A stretch of DNA of 64,000 nt. It comes from Methanothrix soehngenii GP6. GTDB lineage: Archaea; Halobacteriota; Methanosarcinia; Methanotrichales; Methanotrichaceae. The DNA lies in the NCBI RefSeq assembly GCF_000204415.1, contig NC_015416.1, positions 1,612,001-1,676,000 on the forward strand, written 5' to 3'. The position numbers and the translations under genes were made by a program. Positions 34,072 to 42,160 of the stretch are shown one piece after another; position 1 is the first letter of the stretch; each line of letters begins with the position of its first letter. A model generated the notes under the pieces. That model had not been told where the DNA came from and searched no databases. It was given only the letters and a program-made list of their open reading frames with translations.

Positions 34072-34647
34072 ATGGCAAATAAAGGGGCAAAGAGAAAGAT
34101 CGCCTGGGGAATTACGGGCAGCGGCGACCGCATCACAGAGACGGTCGAGAAGATGATCGAGCTGCAAAAGCAGTATGATGATGTGGTGGATGTAAGGGTC
34201 TTCGTCTCCAAAGCAGGAGAGCAGGTGATAAAGTACTACAAGCTCTTCAATACCCTGGAGAAGCACTTCGATAAGGTCTGGGTGGAGATCAACTCCAACT
34301 CCCCCTTCCTCGCCGGCCAGCTGCAGGTGAGGCGCTATGAGTTCCTTCTCCTGGCCCCCACTACCTCCAACACCGTAACCAAGATCGCCCTGGGATTGGC
34401 GGACTCTCTGCTCTCCAATGCCGCCATCATGTCCCAGAAGGCATTTGTGCCCACCTATATCATGCCCTGCGACTATGCCCCTGGGATCTTAACTACAATC
34501 CTCCCCGACGGGAGCGAGATGAAGCTGCGCATCAGAAAAGAGGATGCAGAAAACGTGGATAAGCTTCGCCGCACCGAGGATGTCTATGTGCTGGAGACAC
34601 CTGAGGAGATCGCCGGGGTCTTTGAACAATACTTCTCACGCCATTGA
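34072..34647 (+). CDS. afpA: Archaeoflavoprotein AfpA
   Basis: 191 aa flavoprotein of the flavodoxin-decarboxylase fold. KIAWGITGSGDRITETVE at the start, LLLAPTTSNTVTKIALGLAD in the middle and PTYIMPCDYAPG correspond to AfpA, whose Archaeoglobus homologue accepts electrons from ferredoxin. The ATG at 34072 lies six bases after AGGTG; two earlier in-frame starts exist. Pairing with the Isf-like gene suggests one electron-transfer module. A strong terminator follows. Confidence 0.85.
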   Translation: MANKGAKRKIAWGITGSGDRITETVEKMIELQKQYDDVVDVRVFVSKAGEQVIKYYKLFNTLEKHFDKVWVEINSNSPFLAGQLQVRRYEFLLLAPTTSNTVTKIALGLADSLLSNAAIMSQKAFVPTYIMPCDYAPGILTTILPDGSEMKLRIRKEDAENVDKLRRTEDVYVLETPEEIAGVFEQYFSRH

Positions 34648-34683
34648 TCCGATCTTGTCGACGCGCGCTAGCCATGATATTCT

Positions 34684-34748
34684 GGCCAGGGATATGATTT
34701 CCTGGCCTCTCTGGCCTTCTTTTTTAAAAATCGGCCGCTCTTTTTTTT
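34684..34748 (+). terminator. Hairpin and T-rich terminator after afpA
   Basis: Stem GGCCAGG (34684-34690) / CCTGGCC (34701-34707) is followed by CTTCTTTTTT and, 20 bases on, by a run of eight or more T near 34741. Separates the flavoprotein pair from the cfb cluster. Confidence 0.6.
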
Positions 34749-34877
34749 GCTACTACTCTGGGCGAATAGTTCCACTCTTTCATCTCTTAATGGCCGATTG
34801 TCTCGAAAGGGTTTAGTACTCACGGCTACAATCCCAATCTTAACACGGGAACAGTCAAAAGTAATACTGGTGATCTC

Positions 34878-35273
34878 ATGAAGGACGTAGGCATACTTGT
34901 ACTCGGACATGGATCCAGCCTGCCTTTCAACAAGGAGCTGGTGGAGTCCCTCGCGCAGATGATCGGCAAGAACAATAGCTCCGGACCGGTCAGAACCGCT
35001 TATCTGAATATGAACCAGCCAGACATCCCCGCCGGCCTGAAGAGCTTCCAGGGCACCGGTGTGAAGAAGATCGTCGCTCTGCCTCTCTTCTTAGCCCATG
35101 GCGTTCACACCCGCCAGGATATACCGCATGAGCTGGGCGTGGACCCGGAGAAGCGCAGAGGCGTCTTGAACATCTGGGGGGATGAGGTGGAGGTAATCTG
35201 CGCCGAGCCCCTGGGCGTGGACGAATGCATAGCAGCACTGGCGATAAAGCGGGCAGAAGAGTCTCTAGAGTAG
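34878..35273 (+). CDS. cfbA: Sirohydrochlorin nickelochelatase
   Basis: 131 aa small CbiX-type chelatase. LVLGHGSSLPFNKELVE with the metal-binding His, and ALPLFLAHGVHTRQDIP with the second His pair, are intact. CfbA inserts Ni into sirohydrochlorin, the first step of coenzyme F430 synthesis (it can also serve cobalt). It overlaps cfbE by 49 bases if the cfbE ATG is right, and cfbD follows, confirming the F430 assignment. Confidence 0.93.
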   Translation: MKDVGILVLGHGSSLPFNKELVESLAQMIGKNNSSGPVRTAYLNMNQPDIPAGLKSFQGTGVKKIVALPLFLAHGVHTRQDIPHELGVDPEKRRGVLNIWGDEVEVICAEPLGVDECIAALAIKRAEESLE

Positions 35274-36478
35274 CTGTCCTGGATACCATCCACGGGGCAA
35301 ACGTCATCGCCCGAAGGATGGTTGAGTGCGGCATCCAGGCTGAGCCCCTGGAGGTGTACCATCATACCGCCAGCCTCGACGCCTTCGATGAGGTGGTGGC
35401 CCCGGTACACCTTCCGCCAGATAATCCTCATTTGATCCAGGCGAAAGGTCTGGGAAAGAGGATCATCAGCCATCATCAGGCAGCGGGCGAGCTCATGGGC
35501 TCGATCGATGATGATGTGGTGAAAATCGAGGTCACAGGAACGCACAGCAAGACCACCACAGCGCTTTTATTGGCCATGATCCTCTCCCGCCAAAAGAGGG
35601 TCTTATCCCATACCACTCGCGGCCTGGAGATCTGGTCCGGCGGCAGACCTCAACTCCTGAAAGAGGGGCTGAGCATCACCCCTGCCAATGTGATCCTGGC
35701 GGCCCAGGAGGCGCTGGCCCAAGGAGCAGAGGCCCTGATATGCGAGATCTCTTTGGGCGGCACGGGTCTTGCGCAATTGGGGATTTTAACCAGCTTCACC
35801 AATGACTACCGCATTGCCGGCGGCACCAAATGGGCAAGCACCGCCAAGCTGCAGATGCTCTCTTTAGCCCGACGAGGGTCGAGGCTGGCGGCTAATGCGG
35901 ATTGCAGAATCTCGCCCGATATCTCCTTTGCCAAAGGGGGCCTGGTCCGGGCCCTGCCGGATGGGCTGATCTATGGAGAGGAGAGGCTGGGGCTATATTT
36001 AGGCGAGGATTTGGATTTCGCCAGCTATCAGACGGCAATATCCGGGGCGGCAGCGGCTGCCGAGCTCCTGGAGCTGGAGAGGGAGGATACTATTAGGGCG
36101 CTTGAGGGATTCGGTGGCTTTTCCGGCCGGATGAAAATCGAGCGACTGGGCGGGCGGACGGTATTCGATAGCTCCAACTCCGGGCTCAAGGTCAGTGATA
36201 TCGAAAGAGCCATGGACAAGGCTAGGGGCCCCAATCTGGTGGCAGTGGTGGGAGAGGATGCCCAGACGGTCTGCGAGGGCCTGGACATACCACGTCTCGC
36301 GGAGCTTCTCAGGAGGAGGCGCTCGGAGATCGAGGATCTGGTCTTAGTGGGAGAGAGGCTCCGCCCCCTGGCTAGAGAGCTTGGGGCAGAGACGGCCCAA
36401 GACCTTGTGGAGGGGCTCGAGAAGGCAGAATCCACTCGCCCCAAGAGGCTGCTTAGTGCGGTTAAGTGTTTCAGGTGA
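35225..36478 (+). CDS. cfbE: Coenzyme F430 synthase (Mur ligase-like)
   Basis: 417 aa. The final ATP-dependent ring closure of F430. The P-loop is VTGTHSKTTTALLLA near residue 103; the Mur-ligase central domain (LICEISLGGTGLAQLGILTSFTNDY) and C-terminal domain (VFDSSNSGLKVSDIERAM, GFGGFSGRMK) follow. The start is the only ATG upstream of the conserved VAVLDTIHG block and lies inside cfbA; no clear SD, suggesting coupled translation. Confidence 0.9.
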   Translation: MHSSTGDKAGRRVSRVAVLDTIHGANVIARRMVECGIQAEPLEVYHHTASLDAFDEVVAPVHLPPDNPHLIQAKGLGKRIISHHQAAGELMGSIDDDVVKIEVTGTHSKTTTALLLAMILSRQKRVLSHTTRGLEIWSGGRPQLLKEGLSITPANVILAAQEALAQGAEALICEISLGGTGLAQLGILTSFTNDYRIAGGTKWASTAKLQMLSLARRGSRLAANADCRISPDISFAKGGLVRALPDGLIYGEERLGLYLGEDLDFASYQTAISGAAAAAELLELEREDTIRALEGFGGFSGRMKIERLGGRTVFDSSNSGLKVSDIERAMDKARGPNLVAVVGEDAQTVCEGLDIPRLAELLRRRRSEIEDLVLVGERLRPLARELGAETAQDLVEGLEKAESTRPKRLLSAVKCFR

Positions 36479-36484
36479 TTAATA

Positions 36485-37594
36485 ATGGCAAGCGAAATGC
36501 AAAATTTGAATGTACTTCATCCCAGGCCAAGCTCAATTGTGGCCGCTTTATACACACTGCGCGACCTGGGGGCTGATGTGGTCATATTGCACGGCCCGAG
36601 CGGATGCTGCTTCAAGCACGCCCGGCTTTTAGAGGAGGACGGGGTGAGAGTTCTGACCACAGCTTTAGATGAAGCGGGATTCGTCTTCGGGGGCCACAAG
36701 CCGCTGACCGCTCTTCTCAAAAAGGCGGTGGAGCTGTTTAATCCCCGGCTGATGGCCATATCCGGAACCTGCAGCAGCATGATCATCGGCGATGACCTGC
36801 ATCAGGCAGTCTTAGAGGCAGACCTCGATATACCGGTGCTGGAGGTGGAGGTTCATGCCGGCTACAGGGATAACACCAAAGGGGTGATCATCACCCTGGA
36901 GGCGGCAAGGGATAAGGGGATAATTGATGAGGCGGAGTTCGTTCGCCAGAAGACCCTGCTGGAGAAGGCGACTGAGGTGGAGAGGCTCCGGGGAGCGGCC
37001 AGCGCAGAGTACCTCGCTCCGGAGAGGGGCGACCTGAAGTATCAGGCAGCAGAAAGGCTTTTGGAGCTGATTCAGCAGGGGAAGCGCGGCCTGAACATCC
37101 TCAATGCCAAGAAGGAGACCGCCTATATGTTTGCGGACATCACCGCAGCAGTGGCCGAGGTTGCTGGAGGGCAGGTGGATACCTTGGCCAACCTAAACGA
37201 TCAGCTGGGCCTGCCCAAGGTGAGGAGGGACGCTGTCAATGTCGCTGGCGACCTTCGGGGCAGGGGCGTCCAGTTCAGCATCATCGGCGGCCTGGATGAG
37301 TATCCAGTTACAGGGGACGTCATCGCCCAGCGGGCCCAGGAGGGTGGCTACGACTTTGCCGTCGTGTCCGGTGTGCCCCATGCCCTGACCGCATCCGCTC
37401 TCCAGGGCCTGGAGATCTTCTCCATAACCAATGGGCCTCGTCAGGTCAAGCCCCTGCGCGATCTGGGCCATCAGCATGTCATGGTGGAGATCGATCTGCA
37501 TCCCAAGACCATGGGGGTGACAAGCATAGTAGAATCGGAGTTTGGAGCCACCCTCCGGGCCATGAATAAGGCCCGGGCTAAACAGGATGGATAA
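36485..37594 (+). CDS. cfbD: Ni-sirohydrochlorin a,c-diamide reductive cyclase, catalytic subunit
   Basis: 369 aa NifD-like protein. [20 protein letters not shown] and [19 protein letters not shown] hold cluster-ligating Cys, and [15 protein letters not shown] a third. CfbD works with the NifH-like CfbC to reduce the Ni-tetrapyrrole in F430 synthesis. It starts 6 bases after cfbE. CfbC and the amidase CfbB are not adjacent here. Confidence 0.93.
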   Translation: MASEMQNLNVLHPRPSSIVAALYTLRDLGADVVILHGPSGCCFKHARLLEEDGVRVLTTALDEAGFVFGGHKPLTALLKKAVELFNPRLMAISGTCSSMIIGDDLHQAVLEADLDIPVLEVEVHAGYRDNTKGVIITLEAARDKGIIDEAEFVRQKTLLEKATEVERLRGAASAEYLAPERGDLKYQAAERLLELIQQGKRGLNILNAKKETAYMFADITAAVAEVAGGQVDTLANLNDQLGLPKVRRDAVNVAGDLRGRGVQFSIIGGLDEYPVTGDVIAQRAQEGGYDFAVVSGVPHALTASALQGLEIFSITNGPRQVKPLRDLGHQHVMVEIDLHPKTMGVTSIVESEFGATLRAMNKARAKQDG

Positions 37595-37653
37595 AGAGAT
37601 AACAGAGACAAAGCAAAGCTAGTTTATGGCTGCCCTCGGCTGAGCAGCCTTTC

Positions 37654-37944
37654 TCAAAACATCTTGGGAAGTTCTGTGAGCAATGCGTATATGACAAAGC
37701 CAATGGATCCGATGATCCCTATGCCGGCCATAGATACCTTGGCGATCATGTTGAACTCTTCTCTGGTGGGCTTTCTAGCCAGCTTCAGGACGCGAATGTA
37801 TTCGTTTATGTTTGTGGAGGGCAAGGTGACGCCTAAATCCACATCGTCCAGGTCCAGCTTGCTCCTCAGGTCCAGCCTACTCTTGTGATCGGGCTTTTGC
37901 CTGGCAGAGCTCTTCTTCTCCGCTTCGATATTTCCCTCGCTCAT
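37654..37944 (-). CDS. secE: Preprotein translocase subunit SecE (Sec61 gamma)
   Basis: 96 aa. The conserved amphipathic block YIRVLKLARKPTREEFNMIA precedes a single C-terminal membrane helix (AGIGIIGSIGFVIYALLTELP). The N-terminal 45 residues are a charged extension. The usual downstream nusG is not here. Upstream on the same strand, 40 bases away, is a GerW-like gene. Confidence 0.9.
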   Translation of the reverse strand: MSEGNIEAEKKSSARQKPDHKSRLDLRSKLDLDDVDLGVTLPSTNINEYIRVLKLARKPTREEFNMIAKVSMAGIGIIGSIGFVIYALLTELPKMF

Positions 37945-37984
37945 TCTCCAGAAGGAATGAATTGGAGTATAAAAAAGCTTTCGA

Positions 37985-38365
37985 TCAGCTCTCCTGGCTT
38001 GAGCCCTCTATCTCCACCCGGCTCTCCTTTTTGCGGGATATGTTCTCCACAAACCTGGGAATGGCCTCTGCCAGGTGATCCACCAGAGTGTCACGGCTCT
38101 CCTTCATCCTCTCTATTCTCACTCCATGCTGGTCGATGATCACCACTGCTATGGGTTTCATCCCCAGGCCACCCCCGCCTGCCCCTCCAGCGGGATCTGT
38201 CTCCTTTCCAGTCCCAGACCCAGCGCCAAAGCCCATCCCCACGCTCATCAGGGGAACTATGGTCTTTCCCTCTACCGTGATGGGATCGCCAACCGCCGTC
38301 CGGGGGGAGAGGGACTTTTGCATCTCCGTGGTTATGGTCTTCAGAATATCGGTCAGTCCTTCCAT
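37985..38365 (-). CDS. GerW/YtfJ-family protein
   Basis: 126 aa. TITTEMQKSLSPRTAVGDPI, then VGMGFGAGSGTG and the glycine-rich AGGAGGGGLGMKPIAVVII are the signature of the spore-protein YtfJ/GerW family, which is also common in non-sporulating bacteria and methanogens, where its role is unknown. Soluble; no signal peptide. Placed just before secE, probably co-transcribed. Confidence 0.85.
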   Translation of the reverse strand: MEGLTDILKTITTEMQKSLSPRTAVGDPITVEGKTIVPLMSVGMGFGAGSGTGKETDPAGGAGGGGLGMKPIAVVIIDQHGVRIERMKESRDTLVDHLAEAIPRFVENISRKKESRVEIEGSSQES

Positions 38366-38403
38366 ATCCTCAACTCATCTCAAATATTGTCGCGGATAGA
38401 TGA

Positions 38404-38595
38404 AAAAGCTTTCTGGGCTGGCTGTTCGGCATCTGGCTGCCGGAGGGGATCCTTTGGGGACACACCCTGGGGCAATACATCGGCCTGTGGGGGATGTATC
38501 TGGGGATCATGGTCTCTCTCTTGGGCATTGCCTGGGGGCTTGATTGCAGCTTCAGCCCTGGGGACCCGGACCCTGGCTCTCCCTCTTCTCCTTGA
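38404..38595 (+). pseudogene. Possible remnant of a membrane-protein gene
   Basis: A stop-to-stop frame without ATG, GTG or TTG near its beginning encodes about 63 residues resembling two membrane segments (FLGWLFGIWLPEGILWG and LWGMYLGIMVSLLGIAWGL) and a Pro/Ser-rich tail. It follows a TGA directly and overlaps the 3' end of the convergent reductase gene. It looks like a 5'-truncated gene, but chance hydrophobic translation cannot be excluded. Confidence 0.3.
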
Positions 38596-39541
38596 ACTTT
38601 ATGAGCAGGGTGAGAAGGTCGTTGTAGGGTGTTGGGATCTCATTCTCACGGGCTAAGCGGGAGATTGCCCCGTTCAGGGCCTCGATCTCCGTCTTTCTCT
38701 TGGCCAGGATGTCCTGCAGCATGCTGGCACGATGATCCCGGGTGGGCGGGAGCTGGGTCTCCAATAGAAAGCGGTAGTAATCATCTGCTCCTTTGTAAGG
38801 AAGGGGGACCTTCAGGGCCTGGCAGACCAGGAAGATCTCCTCTATGATCCCCCTGATGATCATCCTCGTCTCCTCGTTCTCTCCCAGCCGGCCATAGGGA
38901 ACCTCTAAGATGGCTCCCAGGGGATTGAGAGAGCAGTTGTAGAGCACCTTTCCCCAGAGGGCGGACCAGATCTCCTCTTTTGAGACCGCCCTTGCCGGGA
39001 TGCCGGAGAGCCGGAGGTCGTCCTTCAGGGTCTGCAATAGGGCCCGGTTCACCGGGCAGAAGGGCTCGCCTAAGAGGACGTCGTCTGCGTTCACAGTCAC
39101 CTTTGCCAGTCCGGGAACTGGAATCTCTGCTCCGAAGATCACCCGCGCTCCCACCGTCCTTTTCTCGCCCACGAGCCTGGCGATGGTCTCCCAGTTGCCC
39201 AGACCATTCTGGATGGAGACCATGATACCATCCTCCGCCAGCAATTCTGCTGCCTCCCGTGCGGCCGTTTCCGTGTCCTTGGATTTTACCGATAGGAGGA
39301 TGGTCGAATATCTCTTTTCTCGATTCAGGGGATCGGAAAGAATATCAATCTCCTCTGGAGGGACGAGGTGCTCGCCCCAGATGCCTGTTATCCTCAGGCC
39401 CTGCTCTTTGATGGCCAAAAGGTGAGATCCTCTACCGGCAAAGGTCACAGATCTATTGATCTTGTGCAGGAAGCCTCCCAGGACGCTTCCAATGGCTCCT
39501 GCGCCGTAAATTAGATAAGTGGGGCTCTGGCTCTCGTTCAT
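38552..39541 (-). CDS. panE: 2-dehydropantoate 2-reductase
   Basis: 329 aa ApbA/PanE-type reductase; ketopantoate to pantoate for CoA synthesis. YLIYGAGAIGSVLGGFL binds NADP; LSVKSKDTETAAREAA, IQNGLGNWETIARLVG and WGKVLYNCSLNPLGAIL (catalytic Lys/Asn region) are characteristic. The C-terminal helical domain is complete. Members of this family can have other keto-acid substrates. Confidence 0.85.
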   Translation of the reverse strand: MNESQSPTYLIYGAGAIGSVLGGFLHKINRSVTFAGRGSHLLAIKEQGLRITGIWGEHLVPPEEIDILSDPLNREKRYSTILLSVKSKDTETAAREAAELLAEDGIMVSIQNGLGNWETIARLVGEKRTVGARVIFGAEIPVPGLAKVTVNADDVLLGEPFCPVNRALLQTLKDDLRLSGIPARAVSKEEIWSALWGKVLYNCSLNPLGAILEVPYGRLGENEETRMIIRGIIEEIFLVCQALKVPLPYKGADDYYRFLLETQLPPTRDHRASMLQDILAKRKTEIEALNGAISRLARENEIPTPYNDLLTLLIKFKEKRESQGPGPQG

Positions 39542-39606
39542 TTGGAGATGCTTTGCGCGGACGATTTAAGAGGATTTCGAAATAAAAAATTCGGCAAAGA
39601 GAAACT

Positions 39607-40074
39607 TCAGCTGAACAAAGAGCTCAGGTTCACCTCTTGCCATGGCTGTTCTGCAGTCTTCATCCAGAGAATTCTGGTCTGGGGAACAAAGACAACCTGA
39701 TGATTGGTGGAGAAATTCATGCCACCCATAGTGTAATGTAGGAAAGTGGCTCCGCCGTCCTCAATGAGAACATCCCGAATCTCCATCATCTTGCTCGCAT
39801 CAATGCTTCCCTTGTTCTCTTCGGATAGGTTCAATAGGTTGGTATATCGCCGCAAAGAATCCTCATCGGATATCTCAATATGCCATGTAGGATCGAGGAA
39901 GTGGTTGGCGGCCGCGATCTGATCTGGTCCTTCTCTTCTCTTTGTCTCATACAGGTTCATTTCATAAGAATATGCTTTGTCCGGACCTGCGACATTTACT
40001 ATCCATGACGAATCCGGCCTGGTAGACATGATGAGTTCTCTTGCCGCGGGAGTCACGCTTGATAAACCAGGCAT
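39607..40074 (-). pseudogene. C-terminal fragment of a C45-type (acyltransferase-like) peptidase
   Basis: 155 aa resembling only the C-terminal part of the isopenicillin N-acyltransferase/C45 family: AAANHFLDP, DSLRRYTNLLNLSEENKGSID and NHQVVFVPQTRILWMK. A full protein is about 350 aa with an N-terminal catalytic Cys, which is absent; the sequence upstream contains no matching part but IS-type hairpins. It is probably a truncated relic. Confidence 0.5.
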
Positions 40075-40407
40075 AAAAGGGCGGCATGGAGTGGAATCCT
40101 GACTGCTTCCCTTTTAGGCGAAATTTTTCTACGACCATGCAAAAAGTTTAATACATAGGGAGCGCGGAGGGTCACGAATTCCCCATCCTTTAGGTTGGGG
40201 ATGAAGTGAACCCTCGCCCATTTTCCATGTTTTCCCAAGGTTGATTAACAGGGTTTTCTGGCAATCTGATGCAGATTCACAATTATTCTGGTCGCTAAAT
40301 CAAATGAACCTATGATGTGACTGTTTCTGGATCCCATCTAACCGAAGCGCGCGGCCCGAAGCATACCCCATCCCTTTAGGGTGGGGTGGCCGCGCGCAGT
40401 TTGATTT
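40075..40407. repeat. Gene-free segment with IS-end-like hairpins
   Basis: 333 bases without a gene. A hairpin CCCCATCC-TTTA-GGTTGGGG (40181-40200) followed by ATGAAG resembles the ends of tnpB elements. A second, much stronger structure spans 40347-40397: GCGCGCGGCC/GGCCGCGCGC enclosing ACCCCATCCC-TTTA-GGGTGGGGT. Together they look like the two ends of a tnpB-type element that has lost its interior (MITE-like), next to a truncated gene. Confidence 0.45.
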
Positions 40408-41256
40408 CTAGGCGTTCGCTACTTTTGGACTCTCATTTATTTCTGCAGAAGGTTTTTTGGGATTCAAGCCCATATACGTCTCAGCTAATCCTCTCAAAGC
40501 CTTGTATCCTTTTTCTGTGATCATGTAATCCCCTCTTTCATTACGCTGCAAGATCATACCACAATCCAACAATTTCTGCAAATGGAAGAGCAAGTTACCG
40601 CCCCGAAGCCCCGTGAGGCTTGAAAGTGCTGAAAAAGTCTTTGTCTCGGATGAAAGAACTTTCATAATCTGTATTCGCTGCTTATTGCTTAAAGGCTCAA
40701 TCATCTCATCAACTATTCGTTCCTCGGATAGTGCGAGAATAATTTCGTTCGATTCACCTTTGTCCCTATATATGTTAAGAGAATGCATAAGATCTACCTG
40801 TTTATCGAGAATTCTTGAGGTTTCTGAGAAACATCTGACGCATTGGTCATAGCGAGCATTCTCTCTTAGTCCTTTTAATTTCGATCTGGCCTTGCTAATA
40901 GATTCCTCAGATACTTTGCCATCTCTTATCTGTTCTATGTTTCTTTTTAATAAGTCACTGAATAACGATCTACAGGCCTCCCTCATATGGCAGTTTTTCT
41001 CCATATTTCTTTCCAGTCCTTGCTCAATCTCATTTGTCGCATAACCTATGATAGCATTAGAGAAATCGCTTCTGCAACCTTTGAGGATGGATTCGAGATG
41101 TTGCTGATTTGACCGTTCAATAAATCTCTTTAAATCTTCATGCATTTCTGAAAGCTTTGATCGGATCGCAACAAGCTCGCTTTGCATATCATCTTTCATG
41201 AGATGATCTGGGATACGGATAGATAAAAAGGTTTCTATTTTATAATTCTTAGTCAT
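40408..41256 (-). CDS. Winged-helix transcriptional regulator with coiled-coil N-terminus
   Basis: 282 aa. Residues about 25-180 are helical and charged with several Cys (CHMREACRSLF, DQCVRCFSE), a possible sensor. The C-terminal winged helix is clear: NKQRIQIMKVLSSETKTFSA, LRGGNLLFHLQKLLDCGMI and the wing NERGDYMITEKGYKAL (ArsR/PadR-like). It faces away from the MTH865-like gene across a palindromic site and may control both. Confidence 0.75.
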   Translation of the reverse strand: MTKNYKIETFLSIRIPDHLMKDDMQSELVAIRSKLSEMHEDLKRFIERSNQQHLESILKGCRSDFSNAIIGYATNEIEQGLERNMEKNCHMREACRSLFSDLLKRNIEQIRDGKVSEESISKARSKLKGLRENARYDQCVRCFSETSRILDKQVDLMHSLNIYRDKGESNEIILALSEERIVDEMIEPLSNKQRIQIMKVLSSETKTFSALSSLTGLRGGNLLFHLQKLLDCGMILQRNERGDYMITEKGYKALRGLAETYMGLNPKKPSAEINESPKVANA

Positions 41257-41344
41257 TTTGATGCACTAGAATGCACCAGGTGCATTTTTGTGAAGCTAAA
41301 GTATATATTCATATACATGCAGAAAGTATTGAAGGTGAAATACT
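41257..41344. promoter_or_regulatory. Divergent promoter region with 17-bp palindrome
   Basis: AATGCACC-A-GGTGCATT at 41270-41286 is a perfect inverted repeat, preceded by an extra half-site ATGCAC at 41261. AAGTATATATTCATATAC near 41298-41315 is the TATA region of the rightward gene. The palindrome lies 14-30 bases before the regulator's ATG on the other strand, suggesting autoregulation. Confidence 0.6.
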
Positions 41345-41584
41345 ATGAATGTAAAAGACGAGATACATGCCCAGATAGAAGGCGCGCTTAAGAATGCAAA
41401 GTTTCCAATCAACACGCCCGAAGAGCTTTTAGCAGCGATGCCTCAGGGAGCAGCTACAAAGTGCAAGGCAGGAGATGTCGAGCTTACAGCAGGGGATGCT
41501 GGAAAAGTCTTGGAGGCCACTGACTTTCCATTTAAAAGTGCTAAACAGGTTGCAGATGTTATAGTCCAAAGAGCAGGGCTATAA
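41345..41584 (+). CDS. MTH865-like family protein
   Basis: 79 aa. The EF-hand-like fold family from methanogens: VKDEIHAQIEGALKNAKFPI, LLAAMPQGAATKCKAGD and ATDFPFKSAKQVADVI match. Function unknown. The ATG is preceded by GAAGGTG with good spacing. It begins a short rightward group with the flavin-binding gene. Confidence 0.8.
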   Translation: MNVKDEIHAQIEGALKNAKFPINTPEELLAAMPQGAATKCKAGDVELTAGDAGKVLEATDFPFKSAKQVADVIVQRAGL

Positions 41585-41621
41585 TTTGTTTTCTTTTTAA
41601 TCATTGAACGGAGGAAATAAT

Positions 41622-42026
41622 ATGGTGAATATGCCGAAAGATGTCAGGGAGACACTTGAAAAGCAAAAGCCCATTCCAATAGCCACAGCAAATAAAGCAG
41701 GCGTGCCGAATGTTGTCTTTGTTGGGCTTTTGAAGATACTCGATGATGAGACATTGATGTTGGCGGACAACTTCTTTAATAAGACAGCGGCTAACCTGGA
41801 AGAGAATCCAAAGATTTCGATACTCTGCTACGATCCCCAAACCAGTAAATCCTTCCAGATCAAGGGAAGCGCAAAAGTCCACAAAGAAGGCCAGGTTTAT
41901 GAGGATATGAGAAATTTTGTGCATGGCATCAACGACAAACTACCCGCAAAAGCAGCAGTTATAGTGCAGATCGAGGAGATATACAACGCCCTGTATGGAC
42001 CAGGAGCAGGTGCGAAAATAGCTTAA
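41622..42026 (+). CDS. Pyridoxamine 5'-phosphate oxidase-like flavoprotein
   Basis: 134 aa split-barrel flavin-binding fold: PIPIATANKAGVPNVVFVG, DNFFNKTAANLEENPKISIL and FQIKGSAKVHKEG are typical. Such small proteins bind FMN or F420 and reduce or sense small substrates. The ATG at 41622 follows GGAGG by seven bases. Probably co-transcribed with the MTH865-like gene. Confidence 0.83.
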   Translation: MVNMPKDVRETLEKQKPIPIATANKAGVPNVVFVGLLKILDDETLMLADNFFNKTAANLEENPKISILCYDPQTSKSFQIKGSAKVHKEGQVYEDMRNFVHGINDKLPAKAAVIVQIEEIYNALYGPGAGAKIA

Positions 42027-42160
42027 GCATAGATGTCGAGAGTTATGAGTTCGCAACCTTGAATCGTTGGCAAAAAGAAATATCAAAATTGGAGCTTGGG
42101 ACTTTCAAGAACTCCCTATTATTTTCAGTGAGCATAATTTCTGTAAATCGAGGCATCACT

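Noticed and set aside
40347-40397. CRISPR-like palindromic repeat
   Set aside because: Only a single copy with a related hairpin 170 bases away; no spacer-repeat periodicity anywhere in the window.
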